Assembly: GCF_009765775.1 (NCBI RefSeq)
Contig: NZ_LMUU01000002.1
Span: 1-44,140, forward strand
Direction: 5' to 3'
DNA length: 44,140 nucleotides
Source: Beijerinckia sp. L45
GTDB lineage: Bacteria; Pseudomonadota; Alphaproteobacteria; Rhizobiales; Beijerinckiaceae
The notes beneath the pieces are model-generated. The model saw only the letters and a program-made list of their open reading frames with translations, was not told where the DNA came from and did no database searches. The position numbers and the translations under genes are program-made. Positions 1 to 8,909 of the stretch are shown in pieces (position 1 is the first letter of the stretch; each line of letters opens with the position of its first letter).

Positions 1-1
1 C

Positions 2-1108
2 ATCAGCCGGCTCGCGCATCGGATGAAAGCGGAGGGCCGCTCGATCATCCATATGGAGTTCGGACAGCCGTCGACCGGCGCGCCACAGGCAGCGATCGCG
101 ACCGCGCATCACGTGCTCGACAGCGACGGGATGGGCTATTGGGAGAGTGCGCCGCTTAAAGGTCGGATCGCCCGGCGCTATCACGACGAATATGGGGTCA
201 GCGTCGATCCCGAGCGCATCCTACTGACCTGCGGCGCCTCGCCGGGGCTGGTGCTTGCCCTATCCTCGCTGTTCAGGCCTGGCGACCGCATCGCTTTGGC
301 CCGGCCGGGCTATGTCGCCTATCGCAATACGTTGCGGGCGCTGCATCTGGAGCCGCTGGAAATCGCCTGCGGCGCCGAGACGCGGTACCAGCTGACGGCG
401 GCGCATCTCGCGGCGCTCGATCCCGCGCCGGCCGGCGTGATCATCGCCAGCCCCGCCAACCCGACGGGCACCATCATCGACGCCGCCGGGCTGCGCGCCA
501 TCGCGGCCGTCTGCCGAGATCGCGGCATCCGCATCGTCTCGGACGAAATCTACCATGGCCTCAGCTACGGCGTGCCTGCTCGCACGATGCTGGAATTCGA
601 GCCAGAGGCCTTGGTGGTCAACAGCTTTTCAAAATACTTCAGCATGGCGGGCTGGCGGCTCGGCTGGGTGGTGTGTCCGCCCGACCATGTCGCACGGGCG
701 CGCGCCTTCATCGGCAACATGTTCCTCACCGCGCCTTCGCTCAGCCAGCATGCGGCGCTCGCCGCGATGGACGCGTCTGACGAACTCGACGGCCATGTCG
801 CGGTCTATCGGCACAATCGCGCGCTGCTGCTCGCAGCCTTGCCGGATCTTGGCCTCGCCTCGATCGCGCCGCCGGACGGCGCCTTCTACATCTATGCCGA
901 CATCGCGCACCTCACCGACGACAGCCTCGGCTTTTGCGAGCGGCTGCTGCGGGACACCGGCGTGGCGACCGCGCCGGGCGTCGACTTCGACCCCGTCGAA
1001 GGCCACCATTTTCTGCGCTTCAGTTTCGCCGTCTCGACCGCCGAAATCGTCGAGGCCCTAGCGAGGCTGAAGCCGTGGTTTGCCGCGCAGGCATCGTCCT
1101 CCAGATGA
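2..1108 (+). CDS. PLP-dependent aminotransferase, class I/II (5' end outside window)
   Basis: Fold-type I aminotransferase that moves an amino group between an amino acid and a 2-oxo acid through pyridoxal phosphate in the cytoplasm. Counting from the ATG at 23: NPTG at residues 146-149, the cofactor Asp in SDEIYHG (D174, with Y177), the Schiff-base lysine K204 in SFSKYF, and the WRLGW arginine R212. A C-terminal LRFSFA arginine would bind the substrate carboxylate. The frame stays open from the ATG back to the first base and reads ISRLAHR, which resembles the conserved N-terminus (ISRLA..), and the ATG at 23 has no clear ribosome binding site, so the real start probably lies left of the window. 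The 361 residues seen are slightly short of the usual 380-400. The substrate cannot be told from sequence alone. Confidence 0.9.
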   Translation: MSRLAHRMKAEGRSIIHMEFGQPSTGAPQAAIATAHHVLDSDGMGYWESAPLKGRIARRYHDEYGVSVDPERILLTCGASPGLVLALSSLFRPGDRIALARPGYVAYRNTLRALHLEPLEIACGAETRYQLTAAHLAALDPAPAGVIIASPANPTGTIIDAAGLRAIAAVCRDRGIRIVSDEIYHGLSYGVPARTMLEFEPEALVVNSFSKYFSMAGWRLGWVVCPPDHVARARAFIGNMFLTAPSLSQHAALAAMDASDELDGHVAVYRHNRALLLAALPDLGLASIAPPDGAFYIYADIAHLTDDSLGFCERLLRDTGVATAPGVDFDPVEGHHFLRFSFAVSTAEIVEALARLKPWFAAQASSSR

Positions 1109-1196
1109 TATGACGCCTGGCATCTTGACGATGCGCCTCGCGTTCCAGAGATTGCCGGCGATCGCCGACAGCGGCGCGGCGACGGGGATGGATGCG

Positions 1197-1586
1197 ATGA
1201 CGAAGAGACTGCCGACGCTCTGTTTGGGCGCTGCTTTCGCGGCCTTGGCCACCTTTCCCCTGCATGCGGCGACCCCGCCGATCGATTGTCACAAGGCGCG
1301 CAGCGTCACCGACCGCGCGCTCTGCGAGGCACCCGACCAGGTCGCGATGGATCGCGAGATCGCCGCGCTTTACGACCGCGGTCTGGCGAGTTTCGATCCG
1401 GAGAGCCGCCATCGCCTGGCACAAAGCCAGGTGGCCTTTCTCAAGCAGCGCAATGGATGCGCCTGGGCCTCACATCACAGCGCTCATCCCGGTCCGGCCG
1501 TCAGCGAGTGCATCCGCGGTGTGATGGAGGAGCGGGTTCGTGGCCTGCGCAGCGTGGTCGACCGCGGCGGCTACGGCGCTCGGTGA
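1197..1586 (+). CDS. Small secreted LprI-like (DUF1311-type) protein
   Basis: Predicted 129-residue exported protein. A signal peptide (Lys/Arg start, then a Leu/Ala core ending LHA-ATPP) is followed by the Cys-bearing pattern DC.KARS.TDRALCE and DREIAALY, typical of the lysozyme-inhibitor LprI N-terminal (DUF1311) family. Two more cysteines (NGC, SEC) could complete two disulfides. I chose the ATG at 1197 because GGGG sits 9 bases upstream and the signal peptide begins there; an in-frame ATG at 1188 and one further upstream overlapping the aminotransferase also exist. Family members bind lysozyme or have unknown periplasmic roles; a specific role here is not supported. It stands alone between the aminotransferase and the convergent antiporter gene. 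Confidence 0.65.
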   Translation: MTKRLPTLCLGAAFAALATFPLHAATPPIDCHKARSVTDRALCEAPDQVAMDREIAALYDRGLASFDPESRHRLAQSQVAFLKQRNGCAWASHHSAHPGPAVSECIRGVMEERVRGLRSVVDRGGYGAR

Positions 1587-1607
1587 TATGACGGTCGCAA
1601 TCTCACT

Positions 1608-3152
1608 TCAGCTTTCAACGATCTCGAACCGGTCGGGCGGCGAGGATGCCAGTTCCGCCCAGTCGAGCTCCCGCTCCAGCATGTGAAAGATGTCGTCGTC
1701 GATCGCGCCGCTGCAGCGCAGCGTCGCGAGCTTCTGCCGTTTCGCGATGATCGCCTGCTGGCGGAGCTGGTGAACCTCGAGGACTGCGCGCGGGTGCTTG
1801 CCGTCCGCGGCGACCTCCCGCTCGGTGCGATATTCTTCACGCAGCAAAGTGGCGGCCTCGCCGTCCTGGGTATCGAGCGTCGCGGCGGCCGCATCAAGCA
1901 GCGTGACGCGGGTATCCGACACCGCCTTGTCGAACGCCGTGTCAGGGGCAAAGCGTAGAAAATGGATCAGCGGTCCCAGCGTCAACCCTTGAAGCACAAG
2001 GGTCCCGAGCACGACGGCCAGGGCGCTCAGCACGATCACGTCGCGGGACGGAAAGGCGGCGGGAAGCGCGAGCGCCGTCGCCAGCGTGACCAGGCCGCGC
2101 ATGCCGCACCATGCGACGACGAGCCCTTGCGCAAAAGTAGGAGCTTGGCCGCGTCCGCCGCGCAGCCGCACGATCAGGTTCAGAACACGGTTGTAGAGGA
2201 ACACCCAGACCAGGCGGACCGCAACGACCAGCGCCGTGACGATGCCGGCAAACCCCAGCGCGTGCCAGAACTGCGCCGGGTCGAGGCGGCCGACGATGGC
2301 GCGCGCCTGCAGCCCGACCAGCAGAAAAGCGAGGACGTTGAGCAGGAACACCGCCGCCTCCCAGACCGAATAGGAATGCACGCGATCGAGCGCCGACTGC
2401 CGCTCCGGGATATAACGCGCGATGGTCATGGCAAAGGCGACCACGGCGAGGACGGCCGAGAGATGCAGGCGATCGGCGATCACCCACACGCCGAACGTCA
2501 TGACGAAGCCGAGGATAGTGCCGCCCAGCGTGCCGGCGACGAAGCGCGAGACGATGACGTGGCTCTTGCCGAGGACAGCGCCCAGCAGCAGGCCGCCAGG
2601 AATCGCCAGGGCCAGTTGCGGCGCCATGGTCATGAGCGTCGTCTTGTCGGAGGCCGCGCCGACGGCGGCGCTGAAGATGAGCAGCGCGACGGCATCGTTG
2701 AGCAGGCTCTCGCCCTTGAGAATCGTGACCGTGCGGCGCGGCAGGACGAACCGCGCGAGCACCGCCGCCGCGGCTGCGGCGTCCGGCGGCGCGACAATGG
2801 CGCCGAGCGCGATCGCTGCCGACAACGGCAGGCCGGCGTACACGACGCCGGCCCATGCCACGACCGCGGTGGTCAGCACCACGGCAATCGCCGCAAGTGC
2901 CAGCAGCGGCAGCCAATTGCTGCGGATCGCTCGGGGCGGCAGATCATAGGCGGCGTCGAGGAGGGCAGGCGCGATGAACAGGGCCAGCGCGAGATGCGGA
3001 TCGATGGCGAAGTCCGGCGCCCAGGGCAGGGCGGCCACGACGACGCCGGCGCCCGCGAGCATTGTCGGATAGGGGATCGCCAGACGGCGAGAGACCTGCA
3101 GCAACACGATCGCGACGAGGACCAGGGTCAACGTACTTTCAAATAGGACCAT
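1608..3152 (-). CDS. CPA1-family Na+/H+ antiporter
   Basis: 514-residue inner-membrane antiporter with about 12 hydrophobic segments, exchanging Na+ (or K+) for H+. The ion-site aspartates are in APPDAAAAA (D124, where most relatives have TDP) and GESLLNDAVA (N152-D153); a later GMRGLVTLA segment is also typical of the CPA1 family. The last ~110 residues form a hydrophilic, charged cytoplasmic tail rich in His, Arg and Glu, but there is no RCK domain. The start has a strong SD (GGAGG seven bases upstream of the ATG). It is divergent from the secreted repeat protein at 3331. The unusual PPDA motif may influence ion preference, but that is inference. Confidence 0.9.
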   Translation of the reverse strand: MVLFESTLTLVLVAIVLLQVSRRLAIPYPTMLAGAGVVVAALPWAPDFAIDPHLALALFIAPALLDAAYDLPPRAIRSNWLPLLALAAIAVVLTTAVVAWAGVVYAGLPLSAAIALGAIVAPPDAAAAAAVLARFVLPRRTVTILKGESLLNDAVALLIFSAAVGAASDKTTLMTMAPQLALAIPGGLLLGAVLGKSHVIVSRFVAGTLGGTILGFVMTFGVWVIADRLHLSAVLAVVAFAMTIARYIPERQSALDRVHSYSVWEAAVFLLNVLAFLLVGLQARAIVGRLDPAQFWHALGFAGIVTALVVAVRLVWVFLYNRVLNLIVRLRGGRGQAPTFAQGLVVAWCGMRGLVTLATALALPAAFPSRDVIVLSALAVVLGTLVLQGLTLGPLIHFLRFAPDTAFDKAVSDTRVTLLDAAAATLDTQDGEAATLLREEYRTEREVAADGKHPRAVLEVHQLRQQAIIAKRQKLATLRCSGAIDDDIFHMLERELDWAELASSPPDRFEIVES

Positions 3153-3330
3153 GGCCGTGCCTCCAGCAGGGTGGACGTCGCTTCTCTGTGCCCGTGGGTC
3201 GGCGAAAGCGCAATTGCAGCTGCCGCACGCGTTACGGACAATTTAACCAACCCTATCCGCGCTTCATTCAGACTTCGGCTGCACGATGAAGAGAGACGTG
3301 GGACCGCGCGGTCTCAAGGCGGAGCAACGC

Positions 3331-4791
3331 ATGCCGGCAAGTTTGGCGACCGGATCGATCGTGGCCAGCGGGGGCGAAGCCATCCCGCTGTCGTCGCTAT
3401 TTTCCGTCACCCCGGGCATCGGCAATCCGCAGTTTCTCATCCTCAGCGGCCTCGACCGCGACGAATACACGGTATCGTCCACCGGCAGCACGGGCACGGT
3501 GACGGGAAACGGCGTCACCGCCGGGTTTGCCAATATCGGCGGCGACAGCCTCGGCCTGGGGATCGTCTTCACCTACAATCCGCTGACCGGGAAATACAAG
3601 AACGCCGTCTACGGCAATATCAATCGGGCGATCCTGACGGCCTCGCAGGATACCGATGCCAACGAAGCGATCTCGTTGTTCAGCACCAACAATGCGTTCG
3701 TCGCCGCAACCTATGCCGACAACCCGTATTCGCTGGCGCAGATGACGACCTATGTCGGAACGGTCAGCGTCGTCACGCAGCCCGCCTTCGTCGGCCCGGC
3801 GCCGAGCCAGGCCACGCCCGATTCGATCAGCAGCACGGCCTTGAGCTTCGTCGGCGAGGCCTGGAACACAAATGGCTGCTGGACCTTGACCAGCAACATC
3901 GCGGCGATGGCTGGCGCCTCGCTGCCGCTCAGCAGCACGTCGCTCGGCATTCCCGGCACGGTGAACGGCGAGTGGATCGTCGCCTACAATGGTCCGGCGG
4001 GGCAGGGCGGCAACTGGCAGGCGGTCATCAAGACCGGCGAGATGGTGGCGTTCGAGACGTCGGCAACGACGGGCCATATCACGACCGTCGTGTCGGGATC
4101 CGGCACGAGCGCGATGCTCGTCGACAACATCACTTACGTCAATTCGAACGGCAGCTTCGCCAACAGCGCGCATGACGGATCGGCCGACGACGTCATCATC
4201 GCGGCGCCCCATGCCGCAAGCCAGGAGTTTTCGACCGCGGTTGCGGGGTCGGTCGTCTACGAGCTCGATACGCCGACCATCACCGTGGCCACGGCGTCCT
4301 CATCCGCCGTCGTCAACACACGGCTGCCGCTCCTCGGTTTGTTTTCGACAAGCGATCCGGCGGGCCGCACCATCACCGCGTATCAGCTTTACGACACGGG
4401 CGCTGCGGATGCCGCGCAGCTGATGATCCGTATCGACGGCGGCGTGAAACAGGCGGCCCATTCCGCGGCGACGGCGATCACCGAAGCGGCGACGTCGCTC
4501 GCCACCACCATTCTAAAACCCCAGGCGATAACCGGCGTCGACACGCTGGAGATCCGCGCGTTCAACGGGAGCTACTGGGGCGATTGGCAGGCGCTGACCG
4601 TCAACCTCATCACCGCGGCGCAGGCGTCGCAGATCAGCGCCGCAGCGCCAGGCGGGGTGTCGTCGCAACCCGTCGCTTCAGCGGCGACTCAGCTCGCGGA
4701 GGCGATCGCGGCGCCAGCCGCAAGCGCGGCGACGACATTCGTCGCGCTGACCCCGACGACAGCACATCTTTTAGCCGCGCCGGCTGCCTAG
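3331..4791 (+). CDS. Secreted repeat protein with CHAP/NlpC-like Cys-His core
   Basis: 486-residue protein rich in Ser, Thr, Ala and Gly, with very little Lys and one Cys. I prefer the ATG at 3331, with GGCGGAG upstream, over the ATG at 3286, which has no SD. The N-terminus (IPLSSLFS) and the region around residues 315-425 (LLGLFSTSDPAGRTITAYQLYD ending WGDWQALTV) match a repeat common in very large secreted alphaproteobacterial proteins. The middle looks like a papain-fold amidase: C183 in NGCWTLTSN, a KTGEMVAF strand, H249 in TGHITTVV, and D265/N266 as possible third residue. There is no classical signal peptide, so non-classical or type I secretion is possible. The low-complexity Ala/Ser tail is probably disordered. 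The enzyme assignment is inferred from motif order. The stop overlaps the convergent antiporter gene by four bases. Confidence 0.7.
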   Translation: MPASLATGSIVASGGEAIPLSSLFSVTPGIGNPQFLILSGLDRDEYTVSSTGSTGTVTGNGVTAGFANIGGDSLGLGIVFTYNPLTGKYKNAVYGNINRAILTASQDTDANEAISLFSTNNAFVAATYADNPYSLAQMTTYVGTVSVVTQPAFVGPAPSQATPDSISSTALSFVGEAWNTNGCWTLTSNIAAMAGASLPLSSTSLGIPGTVNGEWIVAYNGPAGQGGNWQAVIKTGEMVAFETSATTGHITTVVSGSGTSAMLVDNITYVNSNGSFANSAHDGSADDVIIAAPHAASQEFSTAVAGSVVYELDTPTITVATASSSAVVNTRLPLLGLFSTSDPAGRTITAYQLYDTGAADAAQLMIRIDGGVKQAAHSAATAITEAATSLATTILKPQAITGVDTLEIRAFNGSYWGDWQALTVNLITAAQASQISAAAPGGVSSQPVASAATQLAEAIAAPAASAATTFVALTPTTAHLLAAPAA

Positions 4792-6608
4792 CGCTCGGCG
4801 GACACAAGCGCTTCGGCCAATTCATCGGCACTGCGGGACGCCGGCGCCAGCGACACCATCCGGTCGCCGGGTCCGATGCTGAGGTCGGCGCCTTCCAGCG
4901 AGGCGAAGGCGAGATCGCCGTTGCGCCGCAGGACAAGGAGCAGAATCGCAAGATCATCGGCATCGCCCGGCTCGGCCGACTCCTCGTGATCGCGGATCGC
5001 AAACGTCCAGCCCTGCTTGTGGCGTTGGCGCATGGCCGCGAAATCGGCGGCGGGGCGCCCGATCGCCTGGCCGCGCCACTCACGGTCGAGACCCTTCCAC
5101 GAATCGACATCACCGCCGGCTGGCGCCAGTTGGAACACCCGTCCGCGCCCGAGCTCCGGGGCCAGTCGTGCGCAGACCAGGCTATTGTAGACGTCGTTCT
5201 GCGTCGCCGCGAAAAGATAGTCGACGCGTCGTCCGGCGAGCGCATCCTCGCCATGCGCCGACAGGACTTCGGCCTGCAACACCGGAATGCGCAGGGCGCG
5301 GGGACGATCGAGCGCACCGGGATAGGTGTCGATCATCAAGACCGGCGTGCCGGCGTCGACCAGCGCCTTGGCGAGATCGGTGGCCCAGGCCGTGGCGCCG
5401 ACGATCGCCAGACCGGGCCTGTCCCCGAGCGTCAGGCCAAGGCGACGCGCCAGCGGCGCCAAGGTGAATCCATGGAGGATCATCGTCGCGGCAATCAGGG
5501 CGAACACCGCGGGCATGACCTGCTCGCCGCCGGCGATGCCGGCCGTCGCGAGCTTGCTGCTGGCGACGCCGGCCACGGCGGCCGCGACGATGCCGCGCGG
5601 CGCGATCCAGCCGGCGAGCACCCGCTCCTGCCAGGACAGATTGCTGCCGCGCGTCGCCAGTGCGATGGCGGCCGGGCGGACCAGAAACCACATCGCGGCG
5701 GTGAGCATCACGACAGGCGAGGAGAGCTGGGCGAAGACGCTGCGGTCGAGGCTGGCGGTCAGGACGACGAAGAGCGCCGAGACCAGCAGGACGACCAGCG
5801 ACTCCTTGAACCGCGCCAGTTCGTTGATGCCGGGAATTTTGAGGTTGGCGAGGGCGATACCGAAGATCGTGGCGGCGGCCAGCCCAGCCTCGTCCATGAC
5901 CAGGTTCGACACGGCGTAGACGCCGAGCGCCAAGGCCAGCAGCATCGGCGTCTTCAGAACTTCGGGGAGCTGATCGCGCCGGACGAGCAAGCGCACCAGA
6001 AGCGCCGCGCCGACGCCCAGCCCGACGGCGACTGCGAGCCCGGCCAGAAGGTCGGCGGCGAGCATGCCGTGCGACGTGTCGCTGGCGAGCAGCAGCGCCA
6101 GGACGATCGCCGCCAGCAGCGCGCCGATCGGATCGTTGACGATGGCTTCCCACTTGAGGAACGAGGCCGCCCGCTGCTCAAGCCGCGTGTGGCGCAGCAG
6201 CGGCAGAACCACGGTCGGGCCGGTGACGACGGTGACGGCGCCATAGAGCAGCGCCACGCCCCAACTCATGCCCGCGACGAAATGTGCGGCTATGGACGCG
6301 AGGACGAAGCTGATCGGGAGAGCGAACGTGGTGAGCCGCAGCACGCCTTCGCCGGCGGCACGCAGCTCGCGAAAGTTGAGGGCCAGGCCGCCCTCGAAGA
6401 CGACGATCGCCACGGCGAGCCCGACCAGCGGTCGCAGCGCCGGGCCGAATGTCGCCGCCGGCGTCAGGATCTGCAGGCCCGGGCCGACGACGAGGCCGAC
6501 GGCGAACAGCAGCACGATGGCGGGCAGGCGAAGCCGCCACGCGAGCCATTGCGCGCCGACGCCGGCGACCGCGATACAGAGGACGGCGATGGCAGCCGTA
6601 TGGGTCAT
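4788..6608 (-). CDS. Cation:proton antiporter with C-terminal Rossmann/RCK-like domain
   Basis: 606-residue inner-membrane protein. Residues 1-400 hold about 12 hydrophobic segments with VTGPTVVLP and LKWEAIVNDPIGA, the marks of CPA1 antiporters of the NhaP/TrkA-N-linked kind. From about residue 400 comes a cytoplasmic Rossmann-like domain (LAIVGATAWATDLAK, then DTYP at the end of the second strand). The glycine pattern is GATAWA rather than GxGxxG, so nucleotide binding is uncertain. A possible TrkA-C-like end follows (LSIGPGDRMVSLAP). Likely role: K+ or Na+ efflux gated by ligand binding to the tail. The ATG has only a weak SD. It is a different subfamily from the antiporter 1.6 kb away. 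Confidence 0.88.
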   Translation of the reverse strand: MTHTAAIAVLCIAVAGVGAQWLAWRLRLPAIVLLFAVGLVVGPGLQILTPAATFGPALRPLVGLAVAIVVFEGGLALNFRELRAAGEGVLRLTTFALPISFVLASIAAHFVAGMSWGVALLYGAVTVVTGPTVVLPLLRHTRLEQRAASFLKWEAIVNDPIGALLAAIVLALLLASDTSHGMLAADLLAGLAVAVGLGVGAALLVRLLVRRDQLPEVLKTPMLLALALGVYAVSNLVMDEAGLAAATIFGIALANLKIPGINELARFKESLVVLLVSALFVVLTASLDRSVFAQLSSPVVMLTAAMWFLVRPAAIALATRGSNLSWQERVLAGWIAPRGIVAAAVAGVASSKLATAGIAGGEQVMPAVFALIAATMILHGFTLAPLARRLGLTLGDRPGLAIVGATAWATDLAKALVDAGTPVLMIDTYPGALDRPRALRIPVLQAEVLSAHGEDALAGRRVDYLFAATQNDVYNSLVCARLAPELGRGRVFQLAPAGGDVDSWKGLDREWRGQAIGRPAADFAAMRQRHKQGWTFAIRDHEESAEPGDADDLAILLLVLRRNGDLAFASLEGADLSIGPGDRMVSLAPASRSADELAEALVSAER

Positions 6609-6710
6609 GAGAGGTCCGGATTTCGAAGCATGTTGAGGACAACGACGGCTGTCGTCACGAGCGCAACGGGCCCGAAATGCTTAAAGTTGCAAGCGAGCGT
6701 CGGCGCGAGG

Positions 6711-6956
6711 CTAGGCTCCGCCGCGCGTCAGCGCGGTCAGGCTTGCCTGGACGGCGGAGGAACTCTGCGCCGCGGCGCTTCCCGTCGCGACAACGGCATT
6801 GGGATTCGCCGTCCCGTAGTTTCCGTCCTTTTCCTTTACCAGACCGAGCTTCGTCGCGTCGGTCGGATCAGCCGATACGGAGGCAGCCGAGTATTCGCCG
6901 TTGCCGACTTTGCTGAGGACCGTGGCTGTCGTGGTCGTGAGGGCAAAAACGGTCAT
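6711..6956 (-). CDS. Small protein of unknown function (81 aa)
   Basis: Unrecognised 81-residue protein, rich in Ala, Ser, Thr and Val. It opens with [10 protein letters not shown], has a central block reading [15 protein letters not shown] then [13 protein letters not shown], and ends in an Ala/Ser stretch with [11 protein letters not shown] recall similar short proteins in Methylobacterium and Bradyrhizobium but cannot name a family. The start at 6956 was chosen for GGGA just upstream; an in-frame ATG at 7007 would add 17 residues. It has no membrane segment. It is divergent from the chemoreceptor gene, and 100 bases separate it from the antiporter start on the same strand. Confidence 0.6.
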   Translation of the reverse strand: MTVFALTTTTATVLSKVGNGEYSAASVSADPTDATKLGLVKEKDGNYGTANPNAVVATGSAAAQSSSAVQASLTALTRGGA

Positions 6957-7009
6957 AGATTTCCCGGGGCGTCGTAGGACAGCAAGCAAAGGGCTTAGTC
7001 CCGACATGC

Positions 7010-7024
7010 TTAATAGTTTGTTAT
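7010..7024. promoter_or_regulatory. Possible CtrA-type box between the 81-aa protein and chemoreceptor genes
   Basis: TTAA, seven bases, then TTAT: one mismatch from the alphaproteobacterial CtrA consensus TTAA-N7-TTAA. It lies 96 bases before the chemoreceptor start and 54 bases before the divergent small gene. Motility genes are common CtrA targets, but a single near-match is weak evidence. Confidence 0.25.
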
Positions 7025-7119
7025 TCGATGCATTTGATCTCGCAGGCCAAGACCATCTTGGGTGCGGCTTGCAGCGCCGGCAAAAGACACATCGAGCGTC
7101 GGAGCGATTGCTTAATCAT

Positions 7120-8826
7120 ATGTCGCCATCATCCGGTGGGTGCCCAGTTCGCTCCGGGCCTTCCGTGCGAGTCAGATTCTCCGTGTTCATTCATCGCAGC
7201 ATAGCGGCCAAGATCTTCCTTTCGTTCGCCTGCGTCATCGCAATCTCGTTCATCATCGCGCTCACGACCTATCAGAGCATGGACGATATCCGCACGGCAG
7301 GAAATTGGTCCCGGCACACCTATCAGGTTCTGACACTGTCGAAGGACATGCGCGCCAGCATCTTGAAGCGGGAAAGCGACATGCGGGGCTACATGCTCAC
7401 GCATGACGAGGCTTTGCTCGAAAGGATGAAGAACGAGGACACGGCCTTCACGCAGTGGCTGGCGGCCATCAAGGATCTGACGCGCGACAATCTCTCGGAG
7501 CAGCGCCGCCTCACCTTGTTCTCGGACCTCGTCGGCGCCTGGCACGGCGCCTTGCTCCCGGAACAGACCGGGAAAGGCCAAATGGCCGCCGAAGGTGTTC
7601 TTCTCGACAAGGTGTTGCAGACGCTGACCGACATCGACAAGGAAGAAGAAGGATTGCTTTCAAAGCGTTCGGCGCGCCGGATCGAAGCCTATCAAGACGC
7701 TATGCGCATGAATGCGATCGGGCCGCTCGCGGCGTTGTGCGTGGCCGTCTTCCTAAGCTGGACGCTGCATCGTGTGATCGCCGTCCCGATCAGCCGGCTG
7801 ACCAAGGCGATGGGCCGCCTTATGGAAGGCGATACCAGCGTCGATATTCCGACGACGCAGTGGCGCGAGGAAGTCGGCGCGATCAGTCGCGCGTTCCAGG
7901 TCTTCAAGACGACGCTCATCGAAGCGGACCGCTTGCGCGGCGAACGCGCCGAGTTGCGCCTGCGCAGCGAAACCGATCGAAAGGAGCTGATGGCGTCCAC
8001 TGCCGATCGCTTCGAGGATGTCGTCGGCCGCATCGTCGCCGCCGTCTCGACGTCGGCAAACGAGATGCAGTCGGCGGCAGAATCGGTCCTGCAGCTCGCC
8101 GGCTGGACCAGCGATCAGATCAAGGCGGCCGTCGACGACAGCAAGAAGGCATCGGCGACAATGAAGGCCGTCGCGAGCGAAACCGAAATTCTGTCGTCGT
8201 CCGTCGGCCAGATCAGCGCCCAGATGGCGCACTCCGCCAACGTCGCCCATCAAGCCGTCGCGGAAGCCAACCGCACGACGGTCACGATCGAGGGGCTCTC
8301 GGAATCCGCGAAACGGATCGGCGTGATCGTCGACCTCATCAATCATATCGCGGGGCAAACCAATCTTCTGGCCTTGAACGCTACGATCGAGGCGGCGCGT
8401 GCGGGCGATGCGGGCAAGGGCTTTGCGGTCGTGGCGATGGAGGTCAAGGCGCTTGCCGCGCAGACCGCAAAGGCGACCGACGACATCCGGTCGCAGATCG
8501 AGGGCATCCAGAATGCCGCATCCGGCTCGGTGACGGCGATAGGCGCGATCAGCCAGACCATCGGCGAGATGGAGCAGATTACCGAAGCGATTACGTCGGC
8601 GATCGAACTGCAACGCGAAGTGACGCGGGACATGGCGCTCAGCACCCAGGCGACGGCGCAGGTCGCTGCCGAGACCGCCTTGTCGCTCGGCACCGTCAGC
8701 GATGCGACGTTGACGACGGGGACCGCCGCAACACAACTGCTCGCCGCCGCTCAGGATCTGGCGCGGCAATCCTGTCTCCTGAGCATCGAGGCGGATCGAT
8801 TCACCAGCACCGCGCGCGCCGGGTAG
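7120..8826 (+). CDS. Methyl-accepting chemotaxis protein with CHASE3 sensor
   Basis: 568-residue chemoreceptor in the inner membrane. Order: TM1 about 31-50; a helical periplasmic domain about 55-190 with the CHASE3 pattern ([20 protein letters not shown]); TM2 about 198-216; HAMP about 217-270 (PISRLTKAM); then a long coiled-coil signalling domain with the highly conserved hairpin tip ([20 protein letters not shown], then GKGFAVVA). It should control CheA activity through CheW. No CheR/CheB-binding pentapeptide is seen at the C-terminus. The start is uncertain: the ATG at 7120 has GGAGCGA 12 bases upstream, GTG codons near 7166 are possible, and the frame is open back to 6901. No che or flagellar genes are nearby, so it is an orphan receptor; its ligand is unknown. 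Confidence 0.9.
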   Translation: MSPSSGGCPVRSGPSVRVRFSVFIHRSIAAKIFLSFACVIAISFIIALTTYQSMDDIRTAGNWSRHTYQVLTLSKDMRASILKRESDMRGYMLTHDEALLERMKNEDTAFTQWLAAIKDLTRDNLSEQRRLTLFSDLVGAWHGALLPEQTGKGQMAAEGVLLDKVLQTLTDIDKEEEGLLSKRSARRIEAYQDAMRMNAIGPLAALCVAVFLSWTLHRVIAVPISRLTKAMGRLMEGDTSVDIPTTQWREEVGAISRAFQVFKTTLIEADRLRGERAELRLRSETDRKELMASTADRFEDVVGRIVAAVSTSANEMQSAAESVLQLAGWTSDQIKAAVDDSKKASATMKAVASETEILSSSVGQISAQMAHSANVAHQAVAEANRTTVTIEGLSESAKRIGVIVDLINHIAGQTNLLALNATIEAARAGDAGKGFAVVAMEVKALAAQTAKATDDIRSQIEGIQNAASGSVTAIGAISQTIGEMEQITEAITSAIELQREVTRDMALSTQATAQVAAETALSLGTVSDATLTTGTAATQLLAAAQDLARQSCLLSIEADRFTSTARAG

Positions 8827-8909
8827 ACGCTATGGCCTGCCTCTTGCGTTGAACCTAAGCCAGGGGCACGGTTCCAAAGCCGCGTGCAATGAGAAGAGGT
8901 CTGTCGACG

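Noticed and set aside
1962-3146. A 394-codon plus-strand frame over the first antiporter gene
   Set aside because: Shadow of the minus-strand antiporter; product rich in Arg, Gln, Asp and His with no membrane segments.
4584-6977. A 797-codon plus-strand frame over the second antiporter gene
   Set aside because: It is antisense to a clearly conserved antiporter, lacks domains, and consists of Arg/Gly/Gln-rich shadow sequence.
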